From assembly GCA_046590205.1 (NCBI GenBank), contig JBKJTT010000077.1, positions 1 to 12,799 on the forward strand: 12,799 nt of DNA. Direction: 5' to 3'. The translations under genes were made by a program, and so were the position numbers. Shown here in pieces: positions 1 through 6,613 of the stretch; the stretch's first letter is position 1, and each line of letters begins with the position of its first letter. The DNA is from DATDEW01 sp046590205. GTDB lineage: Bacteria > Bacteroidota > Ignavibacteria > Palsa-1295. The notes under the pieces are model-generated. The model was not told the DNA's origin and made no database searches. It was given only the letters and a program-made list of their open reading frames with translations.

Positions 1-1
1 T

Positions 2-232
2 ATCGGCAACGAGATTCAGCGGATCTATCTTCGCCCCAACCCTGCAACAGACTATATAATAGTAGATGAAGATGCAACGGTGACGCTCTTCACTTCTACA
101 GGCGCAGAAGTGTTCACAATAAGACCAATACAAGATGAGCGCATCGCACTACCGAAGCTTGCATCAGGTGTGTATATAGCAAAGATAGAAACCAAAAGTG
201 GTGTGAAGAGCGCGAAGGTGGTAGTGCAGTAG
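2..232 (+). CDS. C-terminal end of a T9SS-secreted protein (5' partial)
   Basis: An open frame enters from the left edge and ends at TAG 230-232, giving 76 residues. The visible part fits a type IX secretion C-terminal sorting domain: a start like 'IYLRPNPATDYIIV', a middle strand 'TVTLFTSTGAEVF', then 'LASGVYIAKIETKSG' and a basic/hydrophobic end 'KSAKVVVQ'. This matches the family pattern of P-N-P, a turn with G-x-E/x-V, and S-G-x-Y-x-x-x-I near the end. In that family the domain directs an exported protein through the T9SS in the outer membrane, and it is usually cleaved off. What the mature protein does cannot be told, because everything upstream lies outside the window. It converges with the methyltransferase gene that follows. 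Confidence 0.85.
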   Translation: MGNEIQRIYLRPNPATDYIIVDEDATVTLFTSTGAEVFTIRPIQDERIALPKLASGVYIAKIETKSGVKSAKVVVQ

Positions 233-278
233 ATTATCATCACCGCATCCGTAGTCCACTTCAGTAGATAATGAGAAA

Positions 279-330
279 TTCGCCTATGACACGTTCACTT
301 CATTCAGTGCAAGATTTATTCATGGGCGAA
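279..330. terminator. Imperfect inverted repeat between convergent genes
   Basis: The arms TTCGCCTATGA (279-289) and TCATGGGCGAA (320-330) pair at 10 of 11 positions across a 30-base loop. They lie between the 3' ends of the T9SS gene and the methyltransferase, so a weak bidirectional terminator is possible. There is no clear T-run on either side and the loop is long, so this is tentative. Confidence 0.3.
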
Positions 331-343
331 GGTTCATCCTACA

Positions 344-1189
344 TTATTTCTCGCCATAGATAACGATTGCGCTTGAGTCAATAGCGACATTGCCGTCGGG
401 AAATTTCTCGTTCACGAGTTGATATACTTCTCGTTTGATTTTTTCTTTGGTTGCTTCATCAGCATTGCTAAGCGCGGCAACAATCGGCGCGCCTACCTCC
501 GTCATCATGTTCCAATAGACATCGGTTGTTTGTGCATTGAGCTTTCCACTGACTTCTCTTGCAGAGATATTTTTCAGCCCTGCCTGATGAAATAGCTCTG
601 ACATAAACCCATCCTTCGCGCATCGGAACATCCCCGGCGCGCCGGGTGGCGGAGCAGGCAGCTCTATATTTTTAGCAATCGTACCCATGATTGCAGTAAC
701 CCAGAAATTCTTTTCCGGCACATTCCAAACAGCAGTAGCAATTCTTCCGCCTGGCTTGAGGACTCGTACCATCTCGCTTGCGGCGAGCGCCATATCAGGG
801 AAGAACATAAAACCAAAGCGGCAGCTTATTGCATCGAATGTATTATCAGCAAACGGAAGCTCGCATACATCACAGGCGCGAATTTCGACATTGTGCAATC
901 CTCTTGCGGCGGCATTCCCTCGCGCAACTTCGAGCATGTCTTCGGCAAGGTCAGTAATAACAACTTTCCCACCCGTCACGATTGATGCAATCGTCAATCC
1001 GGGTTCGCCTGTCCCTGCGGCAATATCCAAAACGACATCATTGGTTTTCGGAGCGAGCATACGGATAATCTCATCGCCCATTGGTTTGAGAAAATCCATC
1101 GTGAGGTCATCCCATTTTTTCCATCCGGAAGAAAATTTATTCCATGATGCTTGCTGCGCTTGGCGGATATCTTTGAGTTGTTGTTCCAT
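344..1189 (-). CDS. Class I SAM-dependent methyltransferase, UbiE/COQ5-like
   Basis: The 281-residue soluble protein has no signal peptide. It carries the class I SAM-binding signature: motif I 'VVLDIAAGTGEPG' (about 52-64), an acidic residue ending strand 2 ('VVITD', D80), 'ACDVCELPFADNTFDAI' (about 105-121) and 'EMVRVLKPGGRIATAVW' (139-155). This order and spacing are those of the Methyltransf_11/UbiE-type family, which moves a methyl group from SAM to a small molecule. The substrate cannot be read from the sequence; UbiE proper is shorter and sits in quinone operons, and no such neighbours are present, so no symbol is given. The ATG at 1189 lies 43 bases downstream of a good TAnnTTTG box. 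The gene stands alone, with its own promoter. Confidence 0.88.
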   Translation of the reverse strand: MEQQLKDIRQAQQASWNKFSSGWKKWDDLTMDFLKPMGDEIIRMLAPKTNDVVLDIAAGTGEPGLTIASIVTGGKVVITDLAEDMLEVARGNAAARGLHNVEIRACDVCELPFADNTFDAISCRFGFMFFPDMALAASEMVRVLKPGGRIATAVWNVPEKNFWVTAIMGTIAKNIELPAPPPGAPGMFRCAKDGFMSELFHQAGLKNISAREVSGKLNAQTTDVYWNMMTEVGAPIVAALSNADEATKEKIKREVYQLVNEKFPDGNVAIDSSAIVIYGEK

Positions 1190-1232
1190 TGGTTTGTATG
1201 CGTGTGACTATATTGTGCTCTTTACGAGCATA

Positions 1233-1240
1233 CAAATATA
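1233..1240 (-). promoter_or_regulatory. -7 box (TATATTTG) of the methyltransferase gene
   Basis: Read on the minus strand the site is TATATTTG, an exact match to the Bacteroidota -7 consensus TAnnTTTG. No convincing TTTG -33 element lies about 20 bases upstream. The expected leader is about 35 bases and contains a short inverted repeat, TGCTC-tttac-GAGCA (1216-1230). Confidence 0.6.
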
Positions 1241-1281
1241 CACAACTTTTCAGTAAGAGCCGGTATGATTAGTTCGGATAC

Positions 1282-1301
1282 GAAGCAGGCAGGATGTCTG
1301 C
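1282..1301. repeat. Degenerate copy of a GAAGCAGGCAGGATG hairpin repeat
   Basis: GAAGCAGGCAGGATG (1282-1296) recurs exactly at 10434-10448. Here the inner part GCAGGCA-gga-TGTCTGC forms a 7-bp stem with one G-T pair; the outer bases no longer pair. It sits 4 bases past the stop codon of the minus-strand small gene (1306-1548). The other copy overlaps the stop of another minus-strand gene, so the unit occurs twice at gene 3' ends. It could be a dispersed palindromic repeat acting as a terminator. Confidence 0.5.
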
Positions 1302-1305
1302 GCTA

Positions 1306-1524
1306 CTAATCCACTACCGTCAAATTCTTCACGCGCTGTTTGATATCGAGGAGGCGCCATACTTTCTCTTTGTCGAATTCGGTGCGCTTGCCTCGCCCGT
1401 GGACATCCACGACGATCTTCCTGACTCCTTCGCCAAGCAGAAGCTTCTGGATCTCCTCGCCGGCCGCGCCAAACCCATAACGTACAACGGTTAGTGGTTC
1501 TGATGTGCCTTCGGTGGTGATGAT
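1306..1524 (-). repeat. Direct repeat, copy A (91.8% identical to 6291-6509)
   Basis: The 219-base stretch aligns without gaps to 6291-6509, same orientation, 4985 bases apart, with 18 mismatches. Similarity stops at the stop codon on one side and after the codons for 'II' on the other, so the duplication now visible is limited to the coding part of the small gene. The pair brackets the TIR and protease genes. Confidence 0.9.
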
Positions 1525-1548
1525 GTTTCTGTATTCTTCGTGCTTGAT
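1306..1548 (-). CDS. Small conserved protein, copy A (no standard start codon)
   Basis: The frame ends at TAG 1308-1306 and encodes 72 residues (from 'IITTEGTSEPLTVV' to 'KNLTVVD') identical to copy B at 6291-6536. The nucleotides differ at 18 of 219 positions, all synonymous, which shows this is the coding frame and that the protein is conserved by selection. The family is not recognised; it is rich in charged residues ('VRKIVVDVHGRGKRTEFDK', 'WRLLDIKQRVK'), with no signal peptide or membrane segment, so it is probably cytoplasmic. The start is a problem: back to the in-frame TGA near 1604 there is no ATG, GTG or TTG. ATC at 1548-1546 would give 80 residues, close to the 81 of copy B; CTG at 1554-1552 is the other choice. 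The gene may instead have lost its start. It is divergent from the TIR gene, and the 5' ends nearly touch. Confidence 0.7.
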   Translation of the reverse strand: MKHEEYRNIITTEGTSEPLTVVRYGFGAAGEEIQKLLLGEGVRKIVVDVHGRGKRTEFDKEKVWRLLDIKQRVKNLTVVD

Positions 1549-1563
1549 CGGCAGTTCTTGCCG
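1549..1563. promoter_or_regulatory. Inverted repeat at the divergent TIR / small-protein start region
   Basis: CGGCA (1549-1553) and TGCCG (1559-1563) are perfect 5-base arms around GTTCT. The repeat directly abuts the -7 box of the TIR gene on one side and the proposed ATC start of small-gene copy A on the other. This is a suitable position for a shared operator, or for a leader hairpin of the small gene. The arms are short, so chance is possible. Confidence 0.3.
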
Positions 1564-1571
1564 TATCTTTG
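1564..1571 (+). promoter_or_regulatory. -7 box (TATCTTTG) of the TIR-TPR gene
   Basis: TATCTTTG matches TAnnTTTG exactly and lies 10 bases before the ATG at 1582. Transcription would begin just before the start codon, giving an almost leaderless message. A possible -33 element (CTTG, 1543-1546) is at slightly short spacing. The box also argues against the upstream ATG at 1540. Confidence 0.6.
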
Positions 1572-1581
1572 CAGACCCACT

Positions 1582-3354
1582 ATGTCGGACATTTTCATAT
1601 CTTACTCATCCCATGACAGGACGAAAGCCGAGCGGCTTGCCGACGAGCTTGCCACCTCGGGGTATTCCGTATGGATCGACCAATCAGGCATCGGCGGCGC
1701 GCTCAACTGGTCGGCAGAGATCGTTGATGCTATCGCAGGGTGTACAACCGTTGTTTTTCTTATCTCAAGCCATTCTGTTACATCGGAAAATGTAGCCCGC
1801 GAGATCCATCTTGCATCAGAGAAGAAGAAAAACATCCTCCCTATCATCATTGAAGAGACACAGCTTCCGCGAATCTTTGAGTACCCCCTTGCCGGGTTGC
1901 AGCGTGTCAGATATGAGCGAACAAAAGATATTCTTCATGCGCTTGAACTCCTCAAACAAGGACATTCCGTTCTTGAGCAAATGCAGTCATCAACGAGCCG
2001 CGTCGGCGATGACGGCTTTATACATCTTGCTGTGCTTCCCTTCGATGATCTTTCTCCGCAGCATGACAATGAGTGGTTCGCTGACGGGATGATGGATGAG
2101 CTTATCGGTACGCTCGGCTCGATCGAGAAGCTTCGCGTCCCGAGCCGAACCGATGTGCTCTATTACAGAACGCATAAACCAAAAGTAAAAGAGATAGCCA
2201 AAGACCTCGGCGTCCGGTATCTTGTCGAGGGCAGTGTGCGCAAAGCAGGCGAGAAGATACGCATCACCGCAACGCTCATTGATACACAGACAAATCAACA
2301 ACTCTGGACGAACCGCTTCGACGGCACCTTCGACGACATCTTCGAATTTCAGGATAAAGTATCGAGGGAAATAACCGCATCACTAAAACTTAAACTTACA
2401 CCGGAGGAAGTGAAGAAACTTGCTGCTGACCCAACACAAAATATAGAGGCATATGAGTTGTATTTGAGAGGTTTGGAATACTACAGACTTGTAACCAAAG
2501 ATGGATATGAAAAGGCACTGCGTCTTTTTAATGAAGCAATTAAGCTTGATCCCAAATTTACGGATGCAACATTAGCTTCAGCAAATACCTATATTGCATA
2601 CTATAGAGATTACTCACGAGATCTCACTTGGATAAACAAAGCTACTGATTACATCCAGAGGTTAGAGTCTGTTGTTGGTGTAACTGCAGAAACACTCTGG
2701 ATACGAGGTGAAATAGAATGGATTACTGGAAATTTTGAAAGCGCTGAATCAAAACTTATAGACGCATCCAAAATTAAGCCGAATCACTTTGGCATCTACA
2801 ATATTCTTGGCAACCTGTATTACCACACAAGCAGAGTAAATCTGTCAGTTGAAGCATTTACAAAAGCATTGGCTCTTTATAAGAATACCTCGTCATACTA
2901 CAATCTTTTATGTGCACTATCTGAGTCAGATCAAAAGGAAAAATTGGCAGAGATTGCAATAGAATCTCTAACTCTATTTGAGAAACAAATGGTAAAATTT
3001 CCGGATGATATACAATTACAGCTTAATTACACTTTTGCCCTCATCTGGTCAAAAAAAAGCATAGCGGCAATGCATCAATTAAGCGACTTATTGAAAAAAA
3101 ATAATCTCGATGGTTTTACTTTATATAACATAGGTGCATCGTATGATGAACTTGGATACCCAGAAAAGAATATTGAGTTATTCAAAAGAGCGATTGAAAT
3201 GGGCTATAGGGATATAGACAATATGAGAAACTATGTTATCCGTGATCAAACGTATCAACCACAAGTTAATCAGCTCGTAGCCGAACTCGAAAAAATAATT
3301 CGTACCGAAAATTCGCAAACGGTAGTTAATTCCGGCCAAATTGACCGGAATTAA
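1582..3354 (+). CDS. TIR domain - TolB-like - TPR repeat protein
   Basis: The 590-residue protein has three parts. Residues 1-125 are a bacterial TIR domain ('MSDIFISYSSHDR', 'GYSVWIDQSGIGGALNWSAEI', 'TTVVFLISSHSV'); Glu46 in WSAEI is at the usual position of the NADase glutamate. Residues 147-275 match the TolB/FlgO-like domain found next to adenylate cyclase and TPR proteins ('HLAVLPFDDLSPQ', 'EWFADGMMDELI', 'GVRYLVEGSVRKAGEKIRITA'). Residues 288-545 are a helical TPR region ('YELYLRGLEYY', 'ALRLFNEAIKLDPKF', 'NIELFKRAIEMGYR'). There is no signal peptide. TIR proteins of this kind cleave NAD+ or act as scaffolds; which applies here is unknown. The start at 1582 is chosen over 1540 because the TIR fold begins there and the -7 box is at 1564-1571. 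GC drops sharply near residue 275, at the TPR boundary. No Thoeris or CBASS partner is adjacent. Confidence 0.9.
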   Translation: MSDIFISYSSHDRTKAERLADELATSGYSVWIDQSGIGGALNWSAEIVDAIAGCTTVVFLISSHSVTSENVAREIHLASEKKKNILPIIIEETQLPRIFEYPLAGLQRVRYERTKDILHALELLKQGHSVLEQMQSSTSRVGDDGFIHLAVLPFDDLSPQHDNEWFADGMMDELIGTLGSIEKLRVPSRTDVLYYRTHKPKVKEIAKDLGVRYLVEGSVRKAGEKIRITATLIDTQTNQQLWTNRFDGTFDDIFEFQDKVSREITASLKLKLTPEEVKKLAADPTQNIEAYELYLRGLEYYRLVTKDGYEKALRLFNEAIKLDPKFTDATLASANTYIAYYRDYSRDLTWINKATDYIQRLESVVGVTAETLWIRGEIEWITGNFESAESKLIDASKIKPNHFGIYNILGNLYYHTSRVNLSVEAFTKALALYKNTSSYYNLLCALSESDQKEKLAEIAIESLTLFEKQMVKFPDDIQLQLNYTFALIWSKKSIAAMHQLSDLLKKNNLDGFTLYNIGASYDELGYPEKNIELFKRAIEMGYRDIDNMRNYVIRDQTYQPQVNQLVAELEKIIRTENSQTVVNSGQIDRN

Positions 3355-3358
3355 CTAC
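3322..3358. terminator. Perfect 14-bp hairpin over the TIR-TPR stop codon
   Basis: GTAGTTAATTCCGG (3322-3335) and CCGGAATTAACTAC (3345-3358) pair perfectly around a 9-base loop. The arms encode the last residues of the TIR-TPR protein and include its TAA. The hairpin lies between two convergent genes whose stop codons are 11 bases apart, so it can serve as a bidirectional terminator. There is no strong T-run. Confidence 0.65.
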
Positions 3359-3365
3359 TTAAGAT

Positions 3366-3941
3366 TTAGTGAACTCTAACCGTGGCAGTAACACCATCCG
3401 CTTTTGAATAATATGCATCGAAACCATGCAGGTCCGGCTCCGGATTAAATGTAAGAGCATCAAAATTCACATCCCCATCCCCATCATACTTCACAATAAA
3501 TGCATATTCTCTTATTGAGGAAGCATTATTATTAATGGTATAAGTACCTCCAGTTATGTACCCATTATCTATCCAATTACCACTTGGGTTCTTCTTAAAG
3601 ATCTTGAGTCTCGGTGCGGCTGTTGAACCTTCTGGTTTTGTAACTTCAAAATACACTGGCTGATTAGAATACGCGGCAACACTAATAATGATAGAGTCTG
3701 TCGGCAACAGTACTACACCAGGGGGCAACATAATAATCGTCCCTAGTCTCCCTGAGCCCAACACACTTGTCTGGCCGCCCTGCCCTGTTGTTCCGCCGCT
3801 TCCGTAGGAACTGCAGCAGCAGCATCCGCGTGATGCCATGGAGTGCCCGCCTTTGCACGCAAGCTTATACAAGAGAAAATAAATGCCGATAGCTGACAAG
3901 AGTGTAGCTAAAACGATCAAAACGATAGTTGACTTTTTCAT
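3366..3941 (-). CDS. Membrane-anchored Cys-rich protein of unknown function
   Basis: The 191-residue protein has an N-terminal hydrophobic segment (about 5-25) preceded by 'MKKS', likely a signal anchor. A short Gly/Ser/Cys-rich linker follows, with Cys29 and four consecutive cysteines (40-43, 'SRGCCCCSSYGSGG'). The rest (about 65-191) looks like a beta-rich extracytoplasmic domain. 'YKLAC' at 25-29 could be read as a poor lipobox, but position -3 is Lys, so an uncleaved anchor is favoured. A short stretch ('PSGNWIDNGY' then 'IREYAFIVKY') resembles the C-terminus of the neighbouring protease ('PSGQWDLNY' then 'VREFGVFIRR'), suggesting a shared domain. It starts 27 bases after the protease stop with no clear promoter, so the two are probably one operon. 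Family not recognised. Confidence 0.75.
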   Translation of the reverse strand: MKKSTIVLIVLATLLSAIGIYFLLYKLACKGGHSMASRGCCCCSSYGSGGTTGQGGQTSVLGSGRLGTIIMLPPGVVLLPTDSIIISVAAYSNQPVYFEVTKPEGSTAAPRLKIFKKNPSGNWIDNGYITGGTYTINNNASSIREYAFIVKYDGDGDVNFDALTFNPEPDLHGFDAYYSKADGVTATVRVH

Positions 3942-3968
3942 ATCAATTCAGTTTACGGTACAAAAAAT

Positions 3969-6182
3969 CTATCTCCTAATAAACACACCAAACTCCCGGA
4001 CGCGAAGCGGTGGGGCACCCGACGAAGTTGAGTAATTGAGGTCCCACTGCCCAGACGGAGTAAGTCCGCTAAATGACGAGAGCGTAGAAGTAATATACGT
4101 GCCCGGAACAACCATATTGACATATGAGTATGGCGATGAAGACATCATCGCATGACTTGTGCCGACGTGGTTTACCTCAACTGATACTGGTGCAGCTCCG
4201 GTATAGCCGTCAAAGACGAAGAGCGTATGGACATTTGCGAGGGTAGATGTTCCATCGCCTGTAGGTACAATAACCGCATCAGATGGTAGAGTTGTAGCAC
4301 TCATACCGCCCCGACTCGACGAGAAGGTCGAGAAGAACTGTGTTGGCTTTACAATGCTCTTGAGCCGCGCAACTGCCTTGAATGCATCTAATCTTCCGAT
4401 GCCGACGACTGGGTCGTTACCTTGCACGTCATAATCAATACATCCCTGTCGTAGAGCTTCGAGTATCTCCGCACGAGGTGCAGTCGGCTCCGAAGCAATA
4501 AGAATAGCAACGATACCTGCCACAACAGGTGCCGCGGCGGAAGTGCCGCTAAAGACGGAATAGTTTTCAACCGAAGTACGGATCGCATCAACCCCCATGA
4601 GGTCCGGCTTTTGGCGGAAGCTATCTGGTCTGCGCTGACCTGTAGTAGGATCTATCGCTTCATTGACCAGTATAATCTCTGCATCACCACGAGAACTCCA
4701 GTCATGAGCTGTTATCATACCCCCGCCCGCTGTCATTGCTGCACAGGCAATAACGTTTGTATCTGTTGCATGTCCAAAGATAGATTTGGATTTCGTCCTG
4801 TTTGTCGGATCATCTCCCAAGCCGAGCATCATGACCTTCATGCGTGGTGTTGGATTGTTGAATAACGCTACGCTCCCCTGTCGGACTATCTCCATGCGGT
4901 AACCACTTGTACCCCAGCAGGGATTTCCTTCATAATAAAGTATCTCGAAGGGGTCTGCATTTTTTCCGACGGCTTGAATATCAACGCTTGAAGTAACGAT
5001 CAAGCCCGTTGCAATATCTATCAGGTGTAGATCAAAGTTATTCTCCGATGAACCGTACGCGTCATCCCATTGCAACGTAAACTGTACTGCTTGACCAGGC
5101 ACAATCCGAAACTCCTGATTCAGATACGGTACTTCGTCGCGGTGAACAGTGCCGGAGACGGGACTCGGCAAGTTACCATAGTGAACATTTTCAACCGGAC
5201 GGAATGTGAAGGAATAGACATCCTTCGCAAAATTCCCTGCCGATGATATATAGATAATACCCAAATCATCTGTGAGTTGTTTGATCGTCTTCGAGAGTTC
5301 GCCGTCACTAAATGCCGGCTCTTCGAGATAGAGGAGATCATCAACAATAATCTTGCATCCGTTATTGGCGAGCTGCTTGATACTTTGTGAGAACTGTGCT
5401 AAACCCGTTGTGCCTGTTGCAAACATGAGCTCGGCGTTTGGCGCTATCTGTTGAACAAGCTCCATCATCGCAAGTCCTTCATGTGTTCGGATTTCAGCGT
5501 TGTCAATGAGAGCTATGGTATTGCTGCCGAGCACATTATTACTTTTAAGGGCTTGCATCAACCCCTCGGATTCCAGCGAGCCACAGTCATCGCTTATCAC
5601 ACCAACTTTTACATTCCAATTTTCAGGCAATGATGCTACCGCGATCGCCTCCGCGCTATGTACTGCATCCGTTCCTGCCGACCACCGAACAGGATCAAGG
5701 ATAAATGCTATTTGACGAACATACAGACTTGAGGCAGCATTCTTAAGATTCATTATCGGTATCCAGCACTGGTAAATGTGTCGGACCGAATCGAAGGGAC
5801 CGAATTCTATATCAAGTCCCATAACACTCTGCATCAACGAACCCACTGCGCTATCAGGATATTGATAAAGATAAATACTTACCTTGCCATCGCTTCTGAT
5901 CTTAGCGGGTGATGGTATCATCACATCACCTGGAACAATAGAATCTGGGTCTATCGTAAGGGAATTGCCGTTCTCAGTGTATTGCCTATAAAGTGCGAGT
6001 ACCTGCGTTTGGATTTTGTCTTCGTTGAATAGGGTAGTGTCATTAAGACGTTCACTTATCACACTACGCATAACCTTACCGGTTATATATGCACGATCAT
6101 AACTGCCGGGCGATGACGGACCGCTGCAACTAAGAATTGCTAATGGTAAGAGAAGTATACAAACAGCGAAAATTCGCTTCAT
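3969..6182 (-). CDS. Lipoprotein subtilisin-like (S8) serine protease
   Basis: The protein has 737 residues. The N-terminus 'MKRIFAVCILLLPLAILSC' is a lipoprotein signal with Cys19 as the lipidated residue, so it should be anchored in the envelope. About 170 residues of unassigned prodomain-like sequence follow. The S8 core then shows the full catalytic set: Asp198/199 in 'VGVISDD', His234 in 'RTHEGLAMMELVQQIAPNA', oxyanion Asn317 in 'YISSAGN' and Ser548 in 'FSGTSAAAPVVAG'. Residues of about 325-450 form an insert between Asn and Ser that looks like a beta-sandwich (PPC-like) domain. The C-terminal 130 residues are unassigned and end in 'VREFGVFIRR', resembling part of the downstream Cys-rich protein. 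It has its own promoter at 6213-6244. The target is unknown. The intact triad predicts an active enzyme. Confidence 0.9.
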   Translation of the reverse strand: MKRIFAVCILLLPLAILSCSGPSSPGSYDRAYITGKVMRSVISERLNDTTLFNEDKIQTQVLALYRQYTENGNSLTIDPDSIVPGDVMIPSPAKIRSDGKVSIYLYQYPDSAVGSLMQSVMGLDIEFGPFDSVRHIYQCWIPIMNLKNAASSLYVRQIAFILDPVRWSAGTDAVHSAEAIAVASLPENWNVKVGVISDDCGSLESEGLMQALKSNNVLGSNTIALIDNAEIRTHEGLAMMELVQQIAPNAELMFATGTTGLAQFSQSIKQLANNGCKIIVDDLLYLEEPAFSDGELSKTIKQLTDDLGIIYISSAGNFAKDVYSFTFRPVENVHYGNLPSPVSGTVHRDEVPYLNQEFRIVPGQAVQFTLQWDDAYGSSENNFDLHLIDIATGLIVTSSVDIQAVGKNADPFEILYYEGNPCWGTSGYRMEIVRQGSVALFNNPTPRMKVMMLGLGDDPTNRTKSKSIFGHATDTNVIACAAMTAGGGMITAHDWSSRGDAEIILVNEAIDPTTGQRRPDSFRQKPDLMGVDAIRTSVENYSVFSGTSAAAPVVAGIVAILIASEPTAPRAEILEALRQGCIDYDVQGNDPVVGIGRLDAFKAVARLKSIVKPTQFFSTFSSSRGGMSATTLPSDAVIVPTGDGTSTLANVHTLFVFDGYTGAAPVSVEVNHVGTSHAMMSSSPYSYVNMVVPGTYITSTLSSFSGLTPSGQWDLNYSTSSGAPPLRVREFGVFIRR

Positions 6183-6212
6183 TACGTTGTGGGGATTGTA
6201 AGTGAAAGCTTA

Positions 6213-6244
6213 CAAAGATACTACAATCTTTTCCAAAATCCAAA
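6213..6244 (-). promoter_or_regulatory. Promoter of the protease operon (TTTG-20-TATCTTTG)
   Basis: On the minus strand, TTTG (6244-6241) is followed after 20 bases by TATCTTTG (6220-6213), matching both elements of the Bacteroidota promoter. The leader to the ATG at 6182 is about 25 bases. The protease can therefore be transcribed independently of small-gene copy B upstream. Confidence 0.7.
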
Positions 6245-6266
6245 TTTCGGGAAAGAAAATATACTT

Positions 6267-6280
6267 TCTGGTATACCAGA
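6267..6280. promoter_or_regulatory. Perfect 14-bp palindrome upstream of the protease promoter
   Basis: TCTGGTATACCAGA equals its own reverse complement. It lies 22 bases upstream of the -33 box of the protease operon and 10 bases past the stop codon of small-gene copy B. A gapless palindrome suits a dimeric DNA-binding protein better than a terminator. No regulator gene is visible nearby. Confidence 0.4.
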
Positions 6281-6290
6281 TGCTGGGTTA

Positions 6291-6509
6291 CTAATCTACT
6301 ACCGTCAGATTCTTTACGCGTTGTTTGATATCGAGGAGGCGCCATACTTTCTCTTTGTCGAATTCGGTGCGCTTGCCTCGTCCGTGTACATCAACAACGA
6401 TCTTCCTCACGCCCTCGCCAAGCAAGAGCTTCTGGATCTCCTCGCCGGCGGCGCCAAATCCATAGCGTACAACGGTTAGTGGTTCTGAAGTGCCTTCGGT
6501 CGTGATGAT
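6291..6509 (-). repeat. Direct repeat, copy B (91.8% identical to 1306-1524)
   Basis: This is the second member of the 219-base direct repeat pair; both copies read on the minus strand. All 18 mismatches are silent in the minus-strand frame, while most would change amino acids in the opposite frame. Confidence 0.9.
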
Positions 6510-6536
6510 ATATTTCTCGGCTATGAGGTCGCTCAT
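6291..6536 (-). CDS. Small conserved protein, copy B
   Basis: The 81-residue protein starts at ATG 6536 ('MSDLIAEKYIITTEG') and ends 'KQRVKNLTVVD'. From residue 10 to 81 it is identical to copy A although the DNA differs at 18 sites, so the frame is certainly coding. There is no signal peptide, membrane helix or Cys. It has a Gly-rich turn 'VVRYGFGAAGEEIQKLLLGEG' and a basic stretch 'HGRGKRTEFDKEKVWRLL'. I do not recognise the family; nucleic-acid or protein binding would be a guess. It lies upstream of the protease operon on the same strand (108 bases apart), with a palindrome and a separate promoter between. The upstream promoter is unclear: only a 6/8 match (TATTTATC near 6555-6562). Confidence 0.85.
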   Translation of the reverse strand: MSDLIAEKYIITTEGTSEPLTVVRYGFGAAGEEIQKLLLGEGVRKIVVDVHGRGKRTEFDKEKVWRLLDIKQRVKNLTVVD

Positions 6537-6613
6537 GTGCTTTGGGGCTATTCTGTGGATAAATATTGCTATCTGTAAAGAGCAAAACAGGTTATGAGGT
6601 TCCCGAATACGGG

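Noticed and set aside
687..1256. 189-codon plus-strand frame opposite the methyltransferase
   Set aside because: The minus-strand frame has clear SAM-binding motifs; the plus-strand frame has no recognisable domain and is rich in Ser/Pro/Arg as expected of a shadow.
1294..1494. Plus-strand reading frame of 66 codons, with a similar one at 6189-6479
   Set aside because: Both are antisense to the small conserved gene. Differences between the copies change amino acids in this frame but are all silent on the minus strand, so the plus-strand frames are shadows.
1540..1581. Upstream ATG that would lengthen the TIR protein by 14 residues
   Set aside because: The TIR fold starts at the ATG at 1582, and the -7 box at 1564-1571 lies downstream of 1540, so the longer form would not be transcribed from it.
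1582..3354. Thoeris or CBASS system based on the TIR gene
   Set aside because: No ThsA-like, cyclase (CD-NTase) or other defining partner gene is present; the TolB-like-TPR architecture is also common in signalling proteins outside defence.
1306..6536. Composite transposon flanked by the direct repeats
   Set aside because: The repeats are coding copies of a small gene without terminal inverted repeats, and no transposase or integrase is present in the interval.
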